Source: Prorocentrum cordatum
Lineage: Eukaryota; Sar; Dinophyceae; Prorocentrales; Prorocentraceae
Direction: 5' to 3'
Assembly: GCA_963575745.1 (NCBI GenBank)
Contig: CAUYUJ010021050.1
Span: 110,001-145,659 of the forward strand
DNA length: 35,659 nt
The position numbers were made by a program, and so were the translations under genes. Under the pieces are notes generated by a model. It was not told the DNA's origin. It saw only the letters and a program-made list of their open reading frames with translations, and searched no databases. Positions 16,325-26,041 of the stretch are shown in pieces. Each line of letters starts with the position of its first letter. Position 1 is the first letter of the stretch.

Positions 16325-17222
16325 TGAATCCTGGTGGAGGGCATTGAAGAGGCTCCCGTTCCCAAATTCAGATGGTGTGTCCGGGCACATCGGGGCCCGA
16401 ACGGGGAATTATTGCAGGTTGTCGCACCCACCCCCTCATCAGAAAACATCATGACTGTGCTCCAGATAGTCGAGTCCATGAACTGGGTGCTGGACGTCGC
16501 GGATGCCACGATTGCTCGCTGACAGTCGGACAAGCTCCACCAACCCAACGGCGCCAGTTTTGGTTTGAGTCTGTCAGGGCCTCTCGATCGAGCCTGACCA
16601 ACTCATCGGGCTCATTGCTCCACGGCCTGAACGATGCTCCCCTCCTTCAAGGGCGTAAGAAACGCCCCTACCCTGTATTACGAGGCGCTGTGCGCCGAAC
16701 CTTCAGTTGTCCGACAGGGTAAACCCTGCGTATCGCGGGTGTCGCGCGGTGTCCTGGCAGTCCTGGCCTTTGGGAATTCCCCAGAGGTTCACAGACCACG
16801 CACTTTTAACCCAGGGTAGGGGCGTTTTGTATCCCTCACTCCTACGGCGTCGCCCCCTCACTGGATACCAGAGTTTCGCCGAGAGCCTTATGGAACGATG
16901 CCTGTGGCTTGCCAGGGACATTTCAGGTGCCTTGGAGCCACTGGTCCTTATCGAGTTTGTTGATTTGGTCGTATCGGGCCGAACCCCTGCCATGGCCAAG
17001 GTAAAGTTTGATACCAACCAGCGTTTTATGTTTTGCGAATGGACAGATAGCGGAGCGGAAAATGCCGACAGTTCCCCGATCAAAGTATCGCCGATCAAGA
17101 GAAGCAGATTCGAAAACATGGGTTGGTTCGTTGTTGTGGGGAAGGAGAGTCAGGTCGATCTTCTTTTCCCATTGTTTCGGGACGAGATATCGCCATTCAA
17201 GGCCAGCGTTGCCCAGGTTTAG
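16325..17222 (+). pseudogene. Ty1/copia-like reverse transcriptase relic
   Basis: Degenerate RT of a copia-type pol. After an in-frame TGA (16325-16327) comes a block with FRWCVRAHRG, VVAPTPSSENIMTVLQ and NWVLDVADAT, which fits the early copia RT region (a core in which the processed substrate strand is followed by an APT.S.E block and a DV.AF-like block). The frame breaks near 16520; LLHGLNDAPLL, the usual YGL.DAP-like block, is in another frame (about 16618-16650). A third frame then carries LIEFVDLVVSG, where the normal two-Asp catalytic box has only one Asp, followed by KVKFDTNQRFMFCEW. A stop (TAG 17220-17222) ends this part. At least two frameshifts and two stops make it non-functional. 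Family assignment is from motif order and is moderately sure. Confidence 0.7.
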
Positions 17223-18012
17223 TGGGTGGCCTGGGAATCTCGACAAGACGTGGCCGGCTCTGCTTCACTTCTAGCTGCCACCACGTGCCAGTCAGCGATC
17301 GAAGACATGCTCCTCATGCTTCAAAAGGTGTGTACATACTTCAATGCGTCGCCCAGTCTGCGTCTGTCCGCGTTGGCTCTCGACCCCATCTCCGTGCGTT
17401 TTGTCACTGCTTCCGACGCAGCGGGCCTGGAGTCCGCCAAGCGGGATGGTTCTCAAGGGGCTTGTCGCGTGATGGCTGCCGACGCCTCGTACCAGAATAG
17501 GAGAGCTCGTGCCAGCGATCCTTATTGGCGCTCTCAGGGACTCAAGGGAGTTATCGCTTCCTCCGTCGCCGCTGAAATCTTTGGCCCCTCCAGTGCCGCC
17601 GCCAAAGCTCAACGGCTCCAGACTATGCGGACGGATGCTGTGTATGGTGACGTTTCGGGCCCCAATTGGCACCTCCATGCTTTTCTTTTTGTTGTCGCTC
17701 TCTCGAAGGAATGCTCTCTCGACAGTTGACGCCAAGTTTGCTTTGGAGACCATTCTGTCACGCAACTCCTGCTGGGTCTCCGACAGAACCGACGCAGCGC
17801 TATCGCTTGCGATCGTCCGCGACAGCTTGCCTAAGATAGGTTCCCAGATCAGATGGCTGCCACATGGCAGGATGTTTGCGGACCTTTTGACTAAAGTCGA
17901 TCCGGCCATGGGAAATCTGGCCTTTCACGGCCTTCTCTGTCGCGGAGCCCTGTGTCTGGTGGATGAGGGCGGTCATATCTCAGAACGGACCTTCAACTTA
18001 TATCTCAACTAA
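17223..18012 (+). pseudogene. Ty1/copia-like RNase H relic (end of pol)
   Basis: It continues in the frame of the RT relic after the stop. WVAWESRQDVAGSASLL corresponds to the post-RT SRPD-type segment. The RNase H core follows: FVTASDAAGLESAKRDGSQG, VMAADAS and YWRSQGLKGVIASSVAAEIF (the W.S.K...V..S..AAE block). A shift near 17705-17725 moves to the next frame, which holds STVDAKFALETI, VSDRTDAALSLAIVRDSLPK, IRWLPHGRMFADLLTK and the family-typical ADxLTK box, ending at 18012. Between them the two frames cover a whole copia RNase H, so the loss is recent enough for every motif to be legible. No LTR pair was found around 16-18 kb. Confidence 0.78.
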
Positions 18013-18581
18013 GTGCCGTTCCCGTGGGGCCTCCATTACTAGAAGCCCGCCTGGGACACCAGCGGGAAGAAAGGCTCGCATCACCAGGAGGAAAAGGAGG
18101 AGGCGGAAGAGGAGGATGCAGAGCGACAAAGGGCACGAGGAGGAGGAGGCACAGGTCAGGTAAGCCTTGCACCAGTCGGTGCGTGAGCAGGGAGAAAACA
18201 TGCAGCCAGCATGCCATTAGCAGTGCGGCCAGATCTTTACTACGCGCTCCCATTCGCGAGCTGCACCGCCGTCTTGGCGGAAGTTAGACGGCGAGGAGGA
18301 GACACCGCCGGATGGAAACGCACACCCGTCGGCCTCAGGAGAAGAGGGCCTCCCGCCGCGAGGAGCGAACAAGGCCTCGGGAGCGCGGGTTCGCGACGAG
18401 GGAGGCGGGCCGCGCCCTCGCTGGGAGGGAGCGGGCGCTGCTGGCTGCGTCCCGCGGCGGTTGCTATCGGCGCCTGGCTGGGCCCGCTGTCGCCCCTTCC
18501 CCCCGGGTGCTCCTGGAGGTTCGGGTTTCTTCCATCTCCACCCCCCCACTGTATGCCAAGCCCGTCCCCACAGCAATCACA
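18013..18581. other. unassigned spacer
   Basis: GGA-rich patch at 18085-18150, then GC-rich sequence. No gene supported. It ends in a poly-C run at the left flank of the next MITE. Confidence 0.4.
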
Positions 18582-18813
18582 AGCAGTGGCGAGGCGTCCT
18601 GGCTCGCCGAAATAGCCCTACCGAGCCAGGTTCTAAGAACCCTTTTCTTTGGTTTCCACGGAATGTTCTCAGAACAGTTCTGGCGGAGTCTGTCTTGTTT
18701 TATCACATCCGCTTTATGTTCTAAGAACGTTGTTTTTGTTATTAGAACGTTCTTGGGTTCCAAGAACATTTCGTGGTAGGACTATAGGAATGCCAGGACG
18801 GTCGGTCCCTGCT
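18582..18813. mobile_element. 232-bp MITE family M3, copy 2
   Basis: Left end AGCAGTGGCGAGGCGTCC and reverse complement of the right end AGCAGGGACCGACCGTCC followed by TGGCA. The length equals that of the copy at 7224-7455 (232 bp). The interior is rich in palindromes of the type GTTCTAAGAAC (18629, 18718, 18743), making a long imperfect hairpin. Confidence 0.72.
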
Positions 18814-19430
18814 CAACACAGTTTTGGTTTGGGAGCGCGATCTCGCGAGGGGGTGATCAGCGCCTCGAGCCCCTGAGAAAGTGTCTTGTTCGCTCCCCGC
18901 TTGACTGCCTCAGCCCTCGACCACGGAGCCAGAACATTTGCGTGAACAAATCGGTATCCCCCAAACAAATGCCCCGAGATCGGCATCCGGACAGCGCGCT
19001 CGGAAACCAGCGCCTCCTCGCCCAGGAGCGCGATCCCGATATTGGCGACTCCCGTCGCTACCCCACCTACGGAGAGGCCTAAGGGCTCGAGGACCCTCCA
19101 GCAACATGATGACGTCAAACATGGTGGCAGCATGCAACGCGGCAGCCAGCATCGCCAGGGGAAATGCCCGCCAACTCCGGGACCTTCCAACCTCCGCGGG
19201 AATCCGATATGCTAACCAATTCCTCTCTGAACCAGGATAGACGCGCAGTCGTTGACAGCCGAGAAACGCTTTTCTGACCAAGCCCACGCTGTCGACATCC
19301 GCTCCGCTCTGGATTATTGGCGACTAGGCGGTCGCCGTCGCCGCCCTGTCGCCGCCTAAATTGCACAATGCTTAGATTGCGCAGCATAGACCGCACCATG
19401 TAGACTCCCAACAGAGAAGTCGGATGTACC
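18814..19430. other. spacer with a possible minus-strand protein remnant
   Basis: No gene confirmed. On the minus strand two frames carry hydrophobic Gly/Ala-rich stretches that could join across one frameshift: AFPLAMLAAALHAATMFDVI (about 19168-19110) and LGLSVGGVATGVANIGIALL (about 19084-19025). I do not recognise the family. Confidence 0.25.
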
Positions 19431-19585
19431 CCCCCCCCGCACACACACAAACACACACACACACACACCACATACACAGACACACGCACGCACGCACGTA
19501 CACACACACACGCACACACATATTCACTCAATTACTTACTTACTTACTTACATACACACGCACGCACTCGCGCGCATGCACGCAC
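19431..19585 (+). repeat. CA-rich and TTAC microsatellites
   Basis: (CA)n with CACG variants, a (TTAC)n run at 19531-19552, then CACG units again. Alternating purine-pyrimidine, but short. Confidence 0.9.
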
Positions 19586-20128
19586 CATCCTCCAACTTTG
19601 CCCCTGAAGTTGATCGGCCTTCCCAAGGATAATACGCTTTACACCTGATTCGGCCCCTCCCGTTCACCCTCGTCAAATTTTTTATGCGCGCGCACTCGCT
19701 TATCGCAAATCATATGCAGTCAAGAGCGCATTGTAACAAAGGGGACGAGGTGCACGCGCGCGCCGTCGCGGGCGCATGTTGAAATGCGTTTGACATTAAT
19801 GGTTGTTCACGGGTTTCTGTTTCGATTTGCCCAAACATTGAAACATTGAAAACACATAAACTTCGAGCATCCGCAACATACTGTTTCAGGAACTCATATG
19901 CGCGCGCTGTCTTGCGAATTCTGCGCGAACCATTTGTTTTCCAACATGCTTCTAACATGCGTCCAGGCGGGCTTTCGCGCGCGCATGTCGAAACCCGCAT
20001 CATGTGCTCGCAAGTCGCACCGGGTTAAATCTTGCACACCGCTGCTCACCCCATCCCTCCCCCTCCCTCTGTCATATCATGTGCCTTGTTATCTCTTCTC
20101 TTCCTCCCACCCCATACAGTGCTGAGGG
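19586..20128. other. AT-richer spacer with a diverged duplication
   Basis: No gene supported. TATGCGCGCGC at 19683 and 19898, and GCGCATGT(T/C)GAAA at 19771 and 19981, recur in the same order about 213 bp apart, which suggests an old tandem duplication of about 213 bp. Confidence 0.4.
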
Positions 20129-20136
20129 ACATAGCT

Positions 20137-21548
20137 TTAAGTCGGGCTTGTCCCTTTTCAGGAGGCATATCCGGAAATGATCAAAAACATAGTCTGGGGA
20201 TGTTGTCTGGACTATGATTGCCCATGTGGGAGTTTTGTTGGGGGTATGTTTTATTCCCAGCCCTCCCATGGTTGGGCACTCGCTTTGAATAGAGCAGTGT
20301 GGTCGCCCCGTCCTTCTCCTCTTCCCCCCTCCTCCCCTCCTCCCCTCCTGTTTCCTGTGTTCCCCTCTCCTCTTCTCTCGTGCCGTCGGGCTGCGCTCTG
20401 CGCAACTGTCGCCACTTTCGTGGGCTCCTGGGAGGCCCAGCAAAGGTACGTTCAACGCGGATCACCTCGAGACCTCGCGGTGCCCTGGGGGCTGCGATCT
20501 GCGAAATTGTCGCCACTTTCGTGGGCTCCTGGGAGGCCCAGCAAAGGTACGTTCAACGCGGATCACCTCGAGACCTCGCGGTGCCCTGGGGGCTGCGATC
20601 TGCGAAATTGTCGCCACTTTCGTGGGCTCCTGGGAGGCCCAGCAAAGGTACGTTCAACGCGGATCACCTCGAGACCTCGCGGTGCCCTGGGGGCTGCGAT
20701 CTGCGAAATTGTCGCCACTTTCGTGGGCTCCTGGGAGGCCCAGCAAAGGTACGTTCAACGCGGATCACCTCGAGACCTCGCGGTGCCCTGGGGGCTGCGA
20801 TCTGCGAAATTGTCGCCACTTTCGTGGGCTCCTGGGAGGCCCAGCAAAGGTACGTTCAACGCGGATCACCTCGAGACCTCGCGGTGCCCTGGGGGCTGCG
20901 ATCTGCGAAATTGTCGCCACTTTCGTGGGCTCCTGGGAGGCCCAGCAAAGGTACGTTCAACGCGGATCAACCTCGAGACCTCGCGGCTCCCTGGGGGCTG
21001 CGATCTGCGCAACTGTCGCCATTGTCGTGGGCTCCGGGAGGCCCAGCGGAGGTACGTCCCACGCGGACCACCTCGAGACCTCGCGGCGCCTTGGGGGGCT
21101 GCGATCTGCGCACCTGTCGCCATTTTCGTGGGCACCTGGGAGGCCAAGAGGAAGTACGACCCACGCGGACCACCTCGAGACCTCGCGGTGCCCTGGGGGG
21201 CTGCGATCTGAGCAATTGTCGCAATTTTCGTGGGCTCCTGGGAGGCCCAGCGGAAGTACGTCCCACGCGGATCAACTCGAGACCTCGCGGTGCCCTGGGG
21301 GGCTGCGATATGCGCATTTGTCGCCATTTTCGTGGGCTCTTGGGAGGCCCAGCGGAGGTACGTCTTACGCGTTGTCGCTGCTCTTCATGCTGCGCTCTTC
21401 GGATTTCTCTGCTAGGTGCTCTTTCCGCACTGCGTTTGTTAGCATTGGGTGATCCTGAGTGTAATCACCACTTGTATAGAAAGGGTTGGGTATGTCGCGG
21501 GGTAAGATGTCGTCCAACATCCCCCTGTAGGGGGCATGTCCGACTTAA
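20137..21548. mobile_element. 1.4-kb TIR element (family T8) carrying a 101-bp tandem array
   Basis: The element is bounded by a perfect 8-bp direct repeat ACATAGCT (20129-20136 and 21549-21556). The left end is TTAAGTCGGGCTTGTCCC and the reverse complement of the right end is TTAAGTCGGACATGCCCC; both continue with CAGG(A/G)GG. These are the ends of the 193-bp element at 4934, which has its own 8-bp duplication. Subterminal TAGTCTGGGGATGTT also matches the family. Inside is the 101-bp array (20391-21372). There is no transposase, so it is a non-autonomous element. Either the array expanded after insertion or it moves as cargo; the four diverged and six near-identical units favour local expansion. 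Confidence 0.85.
20391..21372 (+). repeat. 101-bp tandem array, about ten units
   Basis: Units start at 20407, 20508, 20609, 20710, 20811, 20912, 21014, 21115, 21217 and 21319 (measured at TGTCGC). The first gaps are exactly 101 bp and later ones 101-102 bp. Units 2-6 are the same by eye; the first and the last four are diverged. Each unit contains GTGGGCTCCTGGGAGGCC and ACCTCGAGACCTCGCGG. No unit has a stop codon in any forward frame, and 101 is not a multiple of three, so all three forward frames stay open and three units (303 bp) encode one 101-residue peptide period. I do not regard these frames as genes. Confidence 0.93.
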
Positions 21549-21556
21549 ACATAGCT

Positions 21557-21840
21557 GCCTCTCCCGTTGGGGGTGCGTCGGTCGCCCTGCCCAGCACGTG
21601 CCGCACCGTCCTTTGAGCAGGCCTCGGGGCTTGGTGTACTTCAGGAACAGCCGGACTAGAGATGGAACCTGTATATACATCAAAATACCAGGCATTCGTA
21701 GTAGCAACTTCCATGCATCATAATATCAATGAAGATCAGGCTGAGGAAGCACGGGGGGGCCAGCGTCAGGGCGACACTTTTTGCCTCCAGGTGCAAGCTC
21801 TCAATGTGAGGGGATTGTTGATGATAGGGAACAGTCGGAT
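21557..21840. other. spacer before the GAT array
   Basis: No gene supported; an open frame from 21662 runs into the GAT repeats and shows no domain. Confidence 0.35.
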
Positions 21841-21841
21841 T

Positions 21842-22440
21842 GTGATGATGACGATGCTGATGCTGATGCTGATGCTGATGCTGATGAGGATGATGATGAT
21901 CATGATTATGATGATGATGATGATGGGGATGTTGCAATTGATGATGCTGATGCTGCTGATGATGATGATGACGATGATTGATGGTACTGGTGATGTTGAT
22001 GATGCTGATGATGCTGATGATGCTGATGATCATGGTGATGATGATGGTGACGGCGACGATGATGTTGCTGATGATGATGACGATGCTGCTGATGATGATG
22101 GTGGTGGTGACGATGATAATGATGATGATGGTGCTGGTGATGGTGATGATCGTGCTGGTGATGGTGATGATGTTGATGCTGATGGTGATGATGTGATGGT
22201 GATAATGTTGGTGATGATCTCGAGGGTGATGGTGATGGTGATGGTGTTAGTGATGCTGCGACGGCGATGATGACGATGCTGCTGATGATGATGGTTATGA
22301 TGATGACGAGCATGATGATTGTGATGGTGATCATGGTGCTGCTGATGATGATGATAATTCTGATGATGGTGATTCTGATGATGATGATGATGATGATGAT
22401 GCTGATGATGGTGATGATGATGATGATGATGATGATTGTG
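21842..22440 (+). repeat. (GAT)n / GATGCT array
   Basis: About 600 bp of GAT trinucleotides with GCT, GGT, GAC and CAT variants. It gives Asp-rich, Met-rich and stop-containing frames on + and His/Ser/Ile-rich frames on -. Frames change within the array, so no single open frame spans it. Confidence 0.95.
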
Positions 22441-22850
22441 GCGACGATTCTGTGGTGGAGGACGACGACGAGTTGCACCAGGAGGGCGCGGTACTTTTCG
22501 TATGGCCGGTGTGGCAACGGGGCCAGCGCGCGGATGTAGCGCCGGTTGGAAAAGACTTGGCAAGTGGCTGGCTTCGGGCACGCCGTGCTTGGGTCCTTCG
22601 CTGTTTCGGCACTGCTCGTGCCACAGACGGAGGGCCTTGCGAAGTGGAGGGCTGCGAACCCGCTGGGGCGATGTCCACCGTCGACGTGTCCAGCGCGACG
22701 GGGACCGTTCCCGCTGGCACGGTGCGGGGCTGATAGAGGAGAATCATATGAGTCATATGAGGCAAACCCTGGAGGCGCCGCGCGGCGCAAGATATTTGCA
22801 TAATCTAGCCCCCGCGTCCGCTCTGTCAGATATGGGACATCGTTTTTGCG
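22441..22850. other. unassigned spacer
   Basis: A frame open from about 22254 to 22733 combines a poly-Asp stretch with a 90-residue unrecognised tail (from Met at 22452). I see no domain and no support from another copy. Confidence 0.3.
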
Positions 22851-22995
22851 GCGATTCTCCGACGTATGGCCGAAGTACTTTCGACGCGAATCTGATGTGA
22901 GTCCGACATAAATTCGACGACATGAATCCCACATTTTCAACGTGAATCCGACGTGAATCCGACGTGGACACGGCGCGGATCCGACGTACATTGGA
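22851..22995 (+). repeat. 11-bp GACGTGAATCC minisatellite
   Basis: Degenerate repeats of ATCCGACGTGA type (for example GAATCCGACGTGAATCCGAC at 22943-22962), with units drifting to ATTCGACGACA and ATCTGATGTGA toward the left. Confidence 0.6.
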
Positions 22996-23224
22996 TCTCA
23001 AGTAGACAGGCGAGGCCTCCACGATTCTTCTCACGAGGAGGAGAGATGGTCGGGAGGATGAGGGGGAGGGATTGGTGAGATGAGGAGGGGTCGGGAAGGC
23101 AGGGAGCGCCGATGTGGAGAAATTTGATGAAGGCAATCATGAGAGTCAGGGGGGGAGGTGGAGGCGTTCGAGGAGGAATAGGAAGAAAAACCTACGCTGG
23201 AGGAGGATGGGTTGGGGGGAAGGA

Positions 23225-23577
23225 AAGGGCTGGGAGGAGCAGGAGAAGAAGGAGGAGGAAGAGGAAGAGGAGTTGGCCGACGACGAGGACGAGGAGCAGG
23301 AGGAGGAGGAGGAGGAGGAGGAGGAGGAGGAGGAGGAGGAGGGAGGAGGAGGAGGAGGGAGGAGGAGGGAGGGGAGGAGGAGGAGGAGGAGGAGGAGGAA
23401 GAGGAGGAGGAGAAGGAGGAGGAGGAGAGGAGGATGAGGAGGGGAGGGGGAGGAAGGAGGAGGAGGAGGAAGAGGGGAGGAGGAGGAGGAGGAGGAGGAG
23501 GAGGAGGAGGGAGGAGGAGGAGGGGAGGAGGAGGAGGAGCAGGGAGGAGGAGGAGGAGGAGGAGGAGGAGTAGGAGG
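23225..23577 (+). repeat. (GGA)n array, left arm of an inverted pair
   Basis: About 350 bp of GGA trinucleotides with GAA and GGGA variants. The 150-bp segment to its right begins GCAGCGTGGG and ends CCCACGCTGTGG, so the inverted symmetry extends into the spacer. The opposite arm is 23727-23900. Confidence 0.94.
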
Positions 23578-23726
23578 CAGCGTGGGAGCAGGACAAGGTC
23601 GCGGGCGGGGATCGCAGGAGGGCGCCCACGACTCGCCCAGCAGGCGTCGGCGGGCGGGCACCCGGCGACAAAAAGCCTCGGCCCACCCACCCGGCGCACG
23701 GAGCGCCCCACGCTGTGGCCCACGGG

Positions 23727-23900
23727 CTCCTCCCTCCTCCTCCTTTCCTCCTCCTCCCTCCTCCTCCTCCCTCCTCATCCTCTCCTCCTCCTCCTCCTCC
23801 TCCTCCTCCTCGCCTCCTTCCTCCTCCTCCCTCCTCCTCCTCCTCCTCTCCTCCTTTCCTCCCTCCTCCTCCTCCTCCTCCTCCTCCTCCTCCTCCTCTA
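23727..23900 (+). repeat. (TCC)n array, right arm of an inverted pair
   Basis: Pyrimidine-only TCC tract, complementary to 23225-23577 across a spacer of about 150 bp. Ends at CTCTAG, 23896-23901. Confidence 0.94.
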
Positions 23901-23937
23901 GAACGAAGCCAGGGCGCTCTAAGACCCTAAGTCGAAG

Positions 23938-24058
23938 CCAGGACGAGGTTAACATCGGGCGAGGATACATCGGGAGTCTCTCAGATCCGGCGGTTCTGCA
24001 GGATGTCTCGGGCGTTGCGGCCTTCTCAGAGCGTTCCGGAACGCTACGGGAGCGTTAA
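23938..24058 (+). repeat. dispersed repeat family J, copy 2
   Basis: Matches the inverted copy at 6857-6968: GAGGATACATCGGGAG, AGATCCGGCGGTTCTG, AGGATGTCTCGGGCG, GCGGCCTT, AGCGTTCCGGAACGCT. The last block is a perfect palindrome. Confidence 0.6.
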
Positions 24059-24546
24059 GCTGTCTATCTTGAGTCGTTGTTGGATACGGTGTCCGGTACC
24101 GTCGGACCGAGGTGTAAGATCGTTGTCGGCTCGGGGAGGGTACCTTTGGTGTCCTCCTCTTCGGTGGCGGTTCATGGGAGCCTGGTATACCCCTCTCATT
24201 CCTTCGTTCGCGTCGACTAGCGTCGATTAGCGTCTGGGAGTCGATGAGATAGCTCCGACTTAGAGTTGGTCAGCGTCGATTCGTGCCGATTTAGCGTCGA
24301 ATAGCGTCGTGGAAGGCTCTCATGAATAGCCACCGAACTGTTATGTTTGTTGTATGTTCTTGTGCACCCTAGGGGAGGGCACCCTTGGATGTTCTGTGTG
24401 CTTTGGCCAGCGGGGGCCCTCATGTTCCTGGAAGACGCTCTTCTGCCCCTGGTCTGCATGGGGGCTCCCAGGGACCGAACACTGCCCAAACGTTTTCCAC
24501 TGTTCTGTGCTGCACGTCGCGAGGCTGTTAGGGGCAGGCCAGACGA
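24059..24546. other. spacer with AGCGTCGATT repeats
   Basis: At 24211-24310 the word AGCGTCGA(T/A)TAGCGTC recurs several times (11- to 12-bp minisatellite). The rest shows no gene, RNA or repeat match. Confidence 0.4.
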
Positions 24547-24650
24547 AAGGAGGAGGAGGAGGAGGAGGAGGAGGAGGAGGAGAAGGAGGAGGGGAGGGGG
24601 GGAGGAGAGGAAGAAGAGGAGGAGGATGAGGAGGAGGGCGGAGGGCAGGA
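24547..24650 (+). repeat. (GGA)n array, left arm of an inverted pair
   Basis: GGA trinucleotides with a GGGG interruption at 24595-24601. The 65-bp spacer to its right holds a stem (GCTGCGAAG...CTTCGGC around CTGCTGCACGCAGC), so this array, the stem and the TCC array at 24716 make one extended imperfect hairpin. Confidence 0.93.
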
Positions 24651-24715
24651 CAGGAAAAAGGGGGGCTGCGAAGTCTGCTGCACGCAGCTGGCTTCGGCTA
24701 TCCGCCGCCAGTCCC

Positions 24716-25196
24716 ATTCCTCCTCCTCCTCCTCTCCTCCTCCTCCTCCTCCCTTTCTCCTCCTCCTCCTCCTCCCCCTCTCCTCCTCCTCCTCCTCCTC
24801 CTCCTCCTCCTCCTCCTCCTCCTCTCTCCCTCCTCCTCCTCCTCCTCCTCCTCCCTCCTCCTCCTCCTCCTCCTCCTCCTCCTCCTCCCTCCTCCTCCCT
24901 CCTCCTCCTCCTCCTCCCTCTCCTCCTCCTTCCTCCTCCTCCTCACTCCTCCTCCTCCTCCTCCTCCTCCCTCGTCCTCCTCCTTCCTCCCTTTCCTCTC
25001 CTCTCCTCCTCCTTCTCCTCCTCCTCCCTCCCTCCCCCCTCTCTTTCTCCTTCTCCTCCATCCTCCTCCCTCCTCCTCCTCCTCCTCCCTCATCCCCCTC
25101 CTCCTCCTCCCTCCTCCCTCCTCCACTCCCCTCCTCCTCCTCCTCCCTCCTCCTCCTCATCCTCCCCTCCTCCTCCTCCTCCTCCTCCTCCTCTCT
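24716..25196 (+). repeat. (TCC)n array, right arm of an inverted pair
   Basis: About 480 bp of pyrimidine-only TCC/CTCC repeats, the longest TCC tract of the window. On the minus strand it reads as Glu/Gly/Arg-rich frames that I do not annotate. Confidence 0.95.
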
Positions 25197-25642
25197 CGAC
25201 GCCAGGTGGTCTTGTTCTTCCCCACTCTTTAGCCGATCCTCTCCCCCCCCTCTCCTGGAGCAGATCTTGGCTATTCTTGGCGCCTGTTTCAAGCAGGTGG
25301 AGGCTCCCCCATGGGGCGCACGGTTGCAAACAGTCGCATTGAGCAGAGGTCGGAGCCAGACCCCCCCCCCTCCCCCCCCTTCCGCCCACTGCCGAAACAC
25401 CGAATAAGAAACCGTTTACCAGGAGGCGCCATAAACACCAGAAACGTGACTTGTTCCTCTACCCTATCCTTTGCTATCCTACCTGTTCGTCCCCCCGAGA
25501 GGGGGATCCAGAGGGCCCCCAGGGTCTGAACGGTGCATTGCTACGACGCGGGGATGTTAGGATTGTCGCTCAGAGGGCCCCCTAGAGGCTAATAACAGTC
25601 TAAGTGATTCAGTCCGGCGTGTTTTTTTTCATTGACGCGAGT
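25197..25642. other. unassigned spacer
   Basis: No gene supported. GAGGGGGATCCAGAGGGCCCCC at 25499-25520 and AGAGGGCCCCCTAGAGG at 25571-25587 are related palindromic words. Confidence 0.4.
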
Positions 25643-25852
25643 ACAGTGGGGGCGCGCATCAAGAAAACATATGCTTTTCCTCAGGGTATCCTGGGTTTCT
25701 TCGCTCGTCGCGCTGCGCGGTGACTTCCCGCAGCCGTTGAAGGCGCTGCTCCGTTCGGGGTGCTCCAGGCTTCCCTCAGGTGCACCTCGCGCACGGGTTC
25801 TCGGGGTCGGGGTTCTTGCGAGGTTTTTTTTTGCGGCCGCGCCAGCCCCCCT
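25643..25852 (+). repeat. dispersed repeat family E2, copy 2
   Basis: Matches 6366-6570 over its whole length: ACAGTGGGGGCGCGCATC, CATATGCTTTTCCTCAGGG, GACTTCCCGCAGCC, GGGTGCTCC, CCCTCAGGTGCACCTCGCGC, TTGCGGCCGCGCC. It lies about 15 bp before the CA/CG array. Confidence 0.75.
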
Positions 25853-25868
25853 AAAGACTGAAAAGTTC

Positions 25869-25896
25869 AGGAGGGGAAAACACACACACACACACA

Positions 25897-25935
<39 letters not shown>

Positions 25936-26009
25936 GCACGCGCACACGCACACGCACACGCACGCGCACGCGCACGCACACGCACACGCACACGCACACG
26001 CACACGCAC

Positions 26010-26041
<32 letters not shown>

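Noticed and set aside
16325-18012. Retroviral-type or virus-derived pol
   Set aside because: The RNase H motif order and the ADxLTK box fit Ty1/copia-type cellular retrotransposons; nothing points to an envelope gene or a virus.
20177-21723. Overlapping long open frames in the 101-bp array as a repeat protein gene
   Set aside because: All three forward frames are equally open and the repeat lies within a non-autonomous TIR element. Kept as a finding on stop-free structure only.
21662-22733. Asp-rich acidic protein encoded by the GAT array
   Set aside because: Frames are broken within the array, the poly-Asp part is a microsatellite and the C-terminal tail matches nothing I recognise.
24528-25400. 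Glu/Gly/Arg-rich minus-strand and Ser/Pro-rich plus-strand frames
   Set aside because: Translation of TCC/GGA microsatellites; the same applies to frames at 4270-4760, 12361-13748 and 23031-23970.
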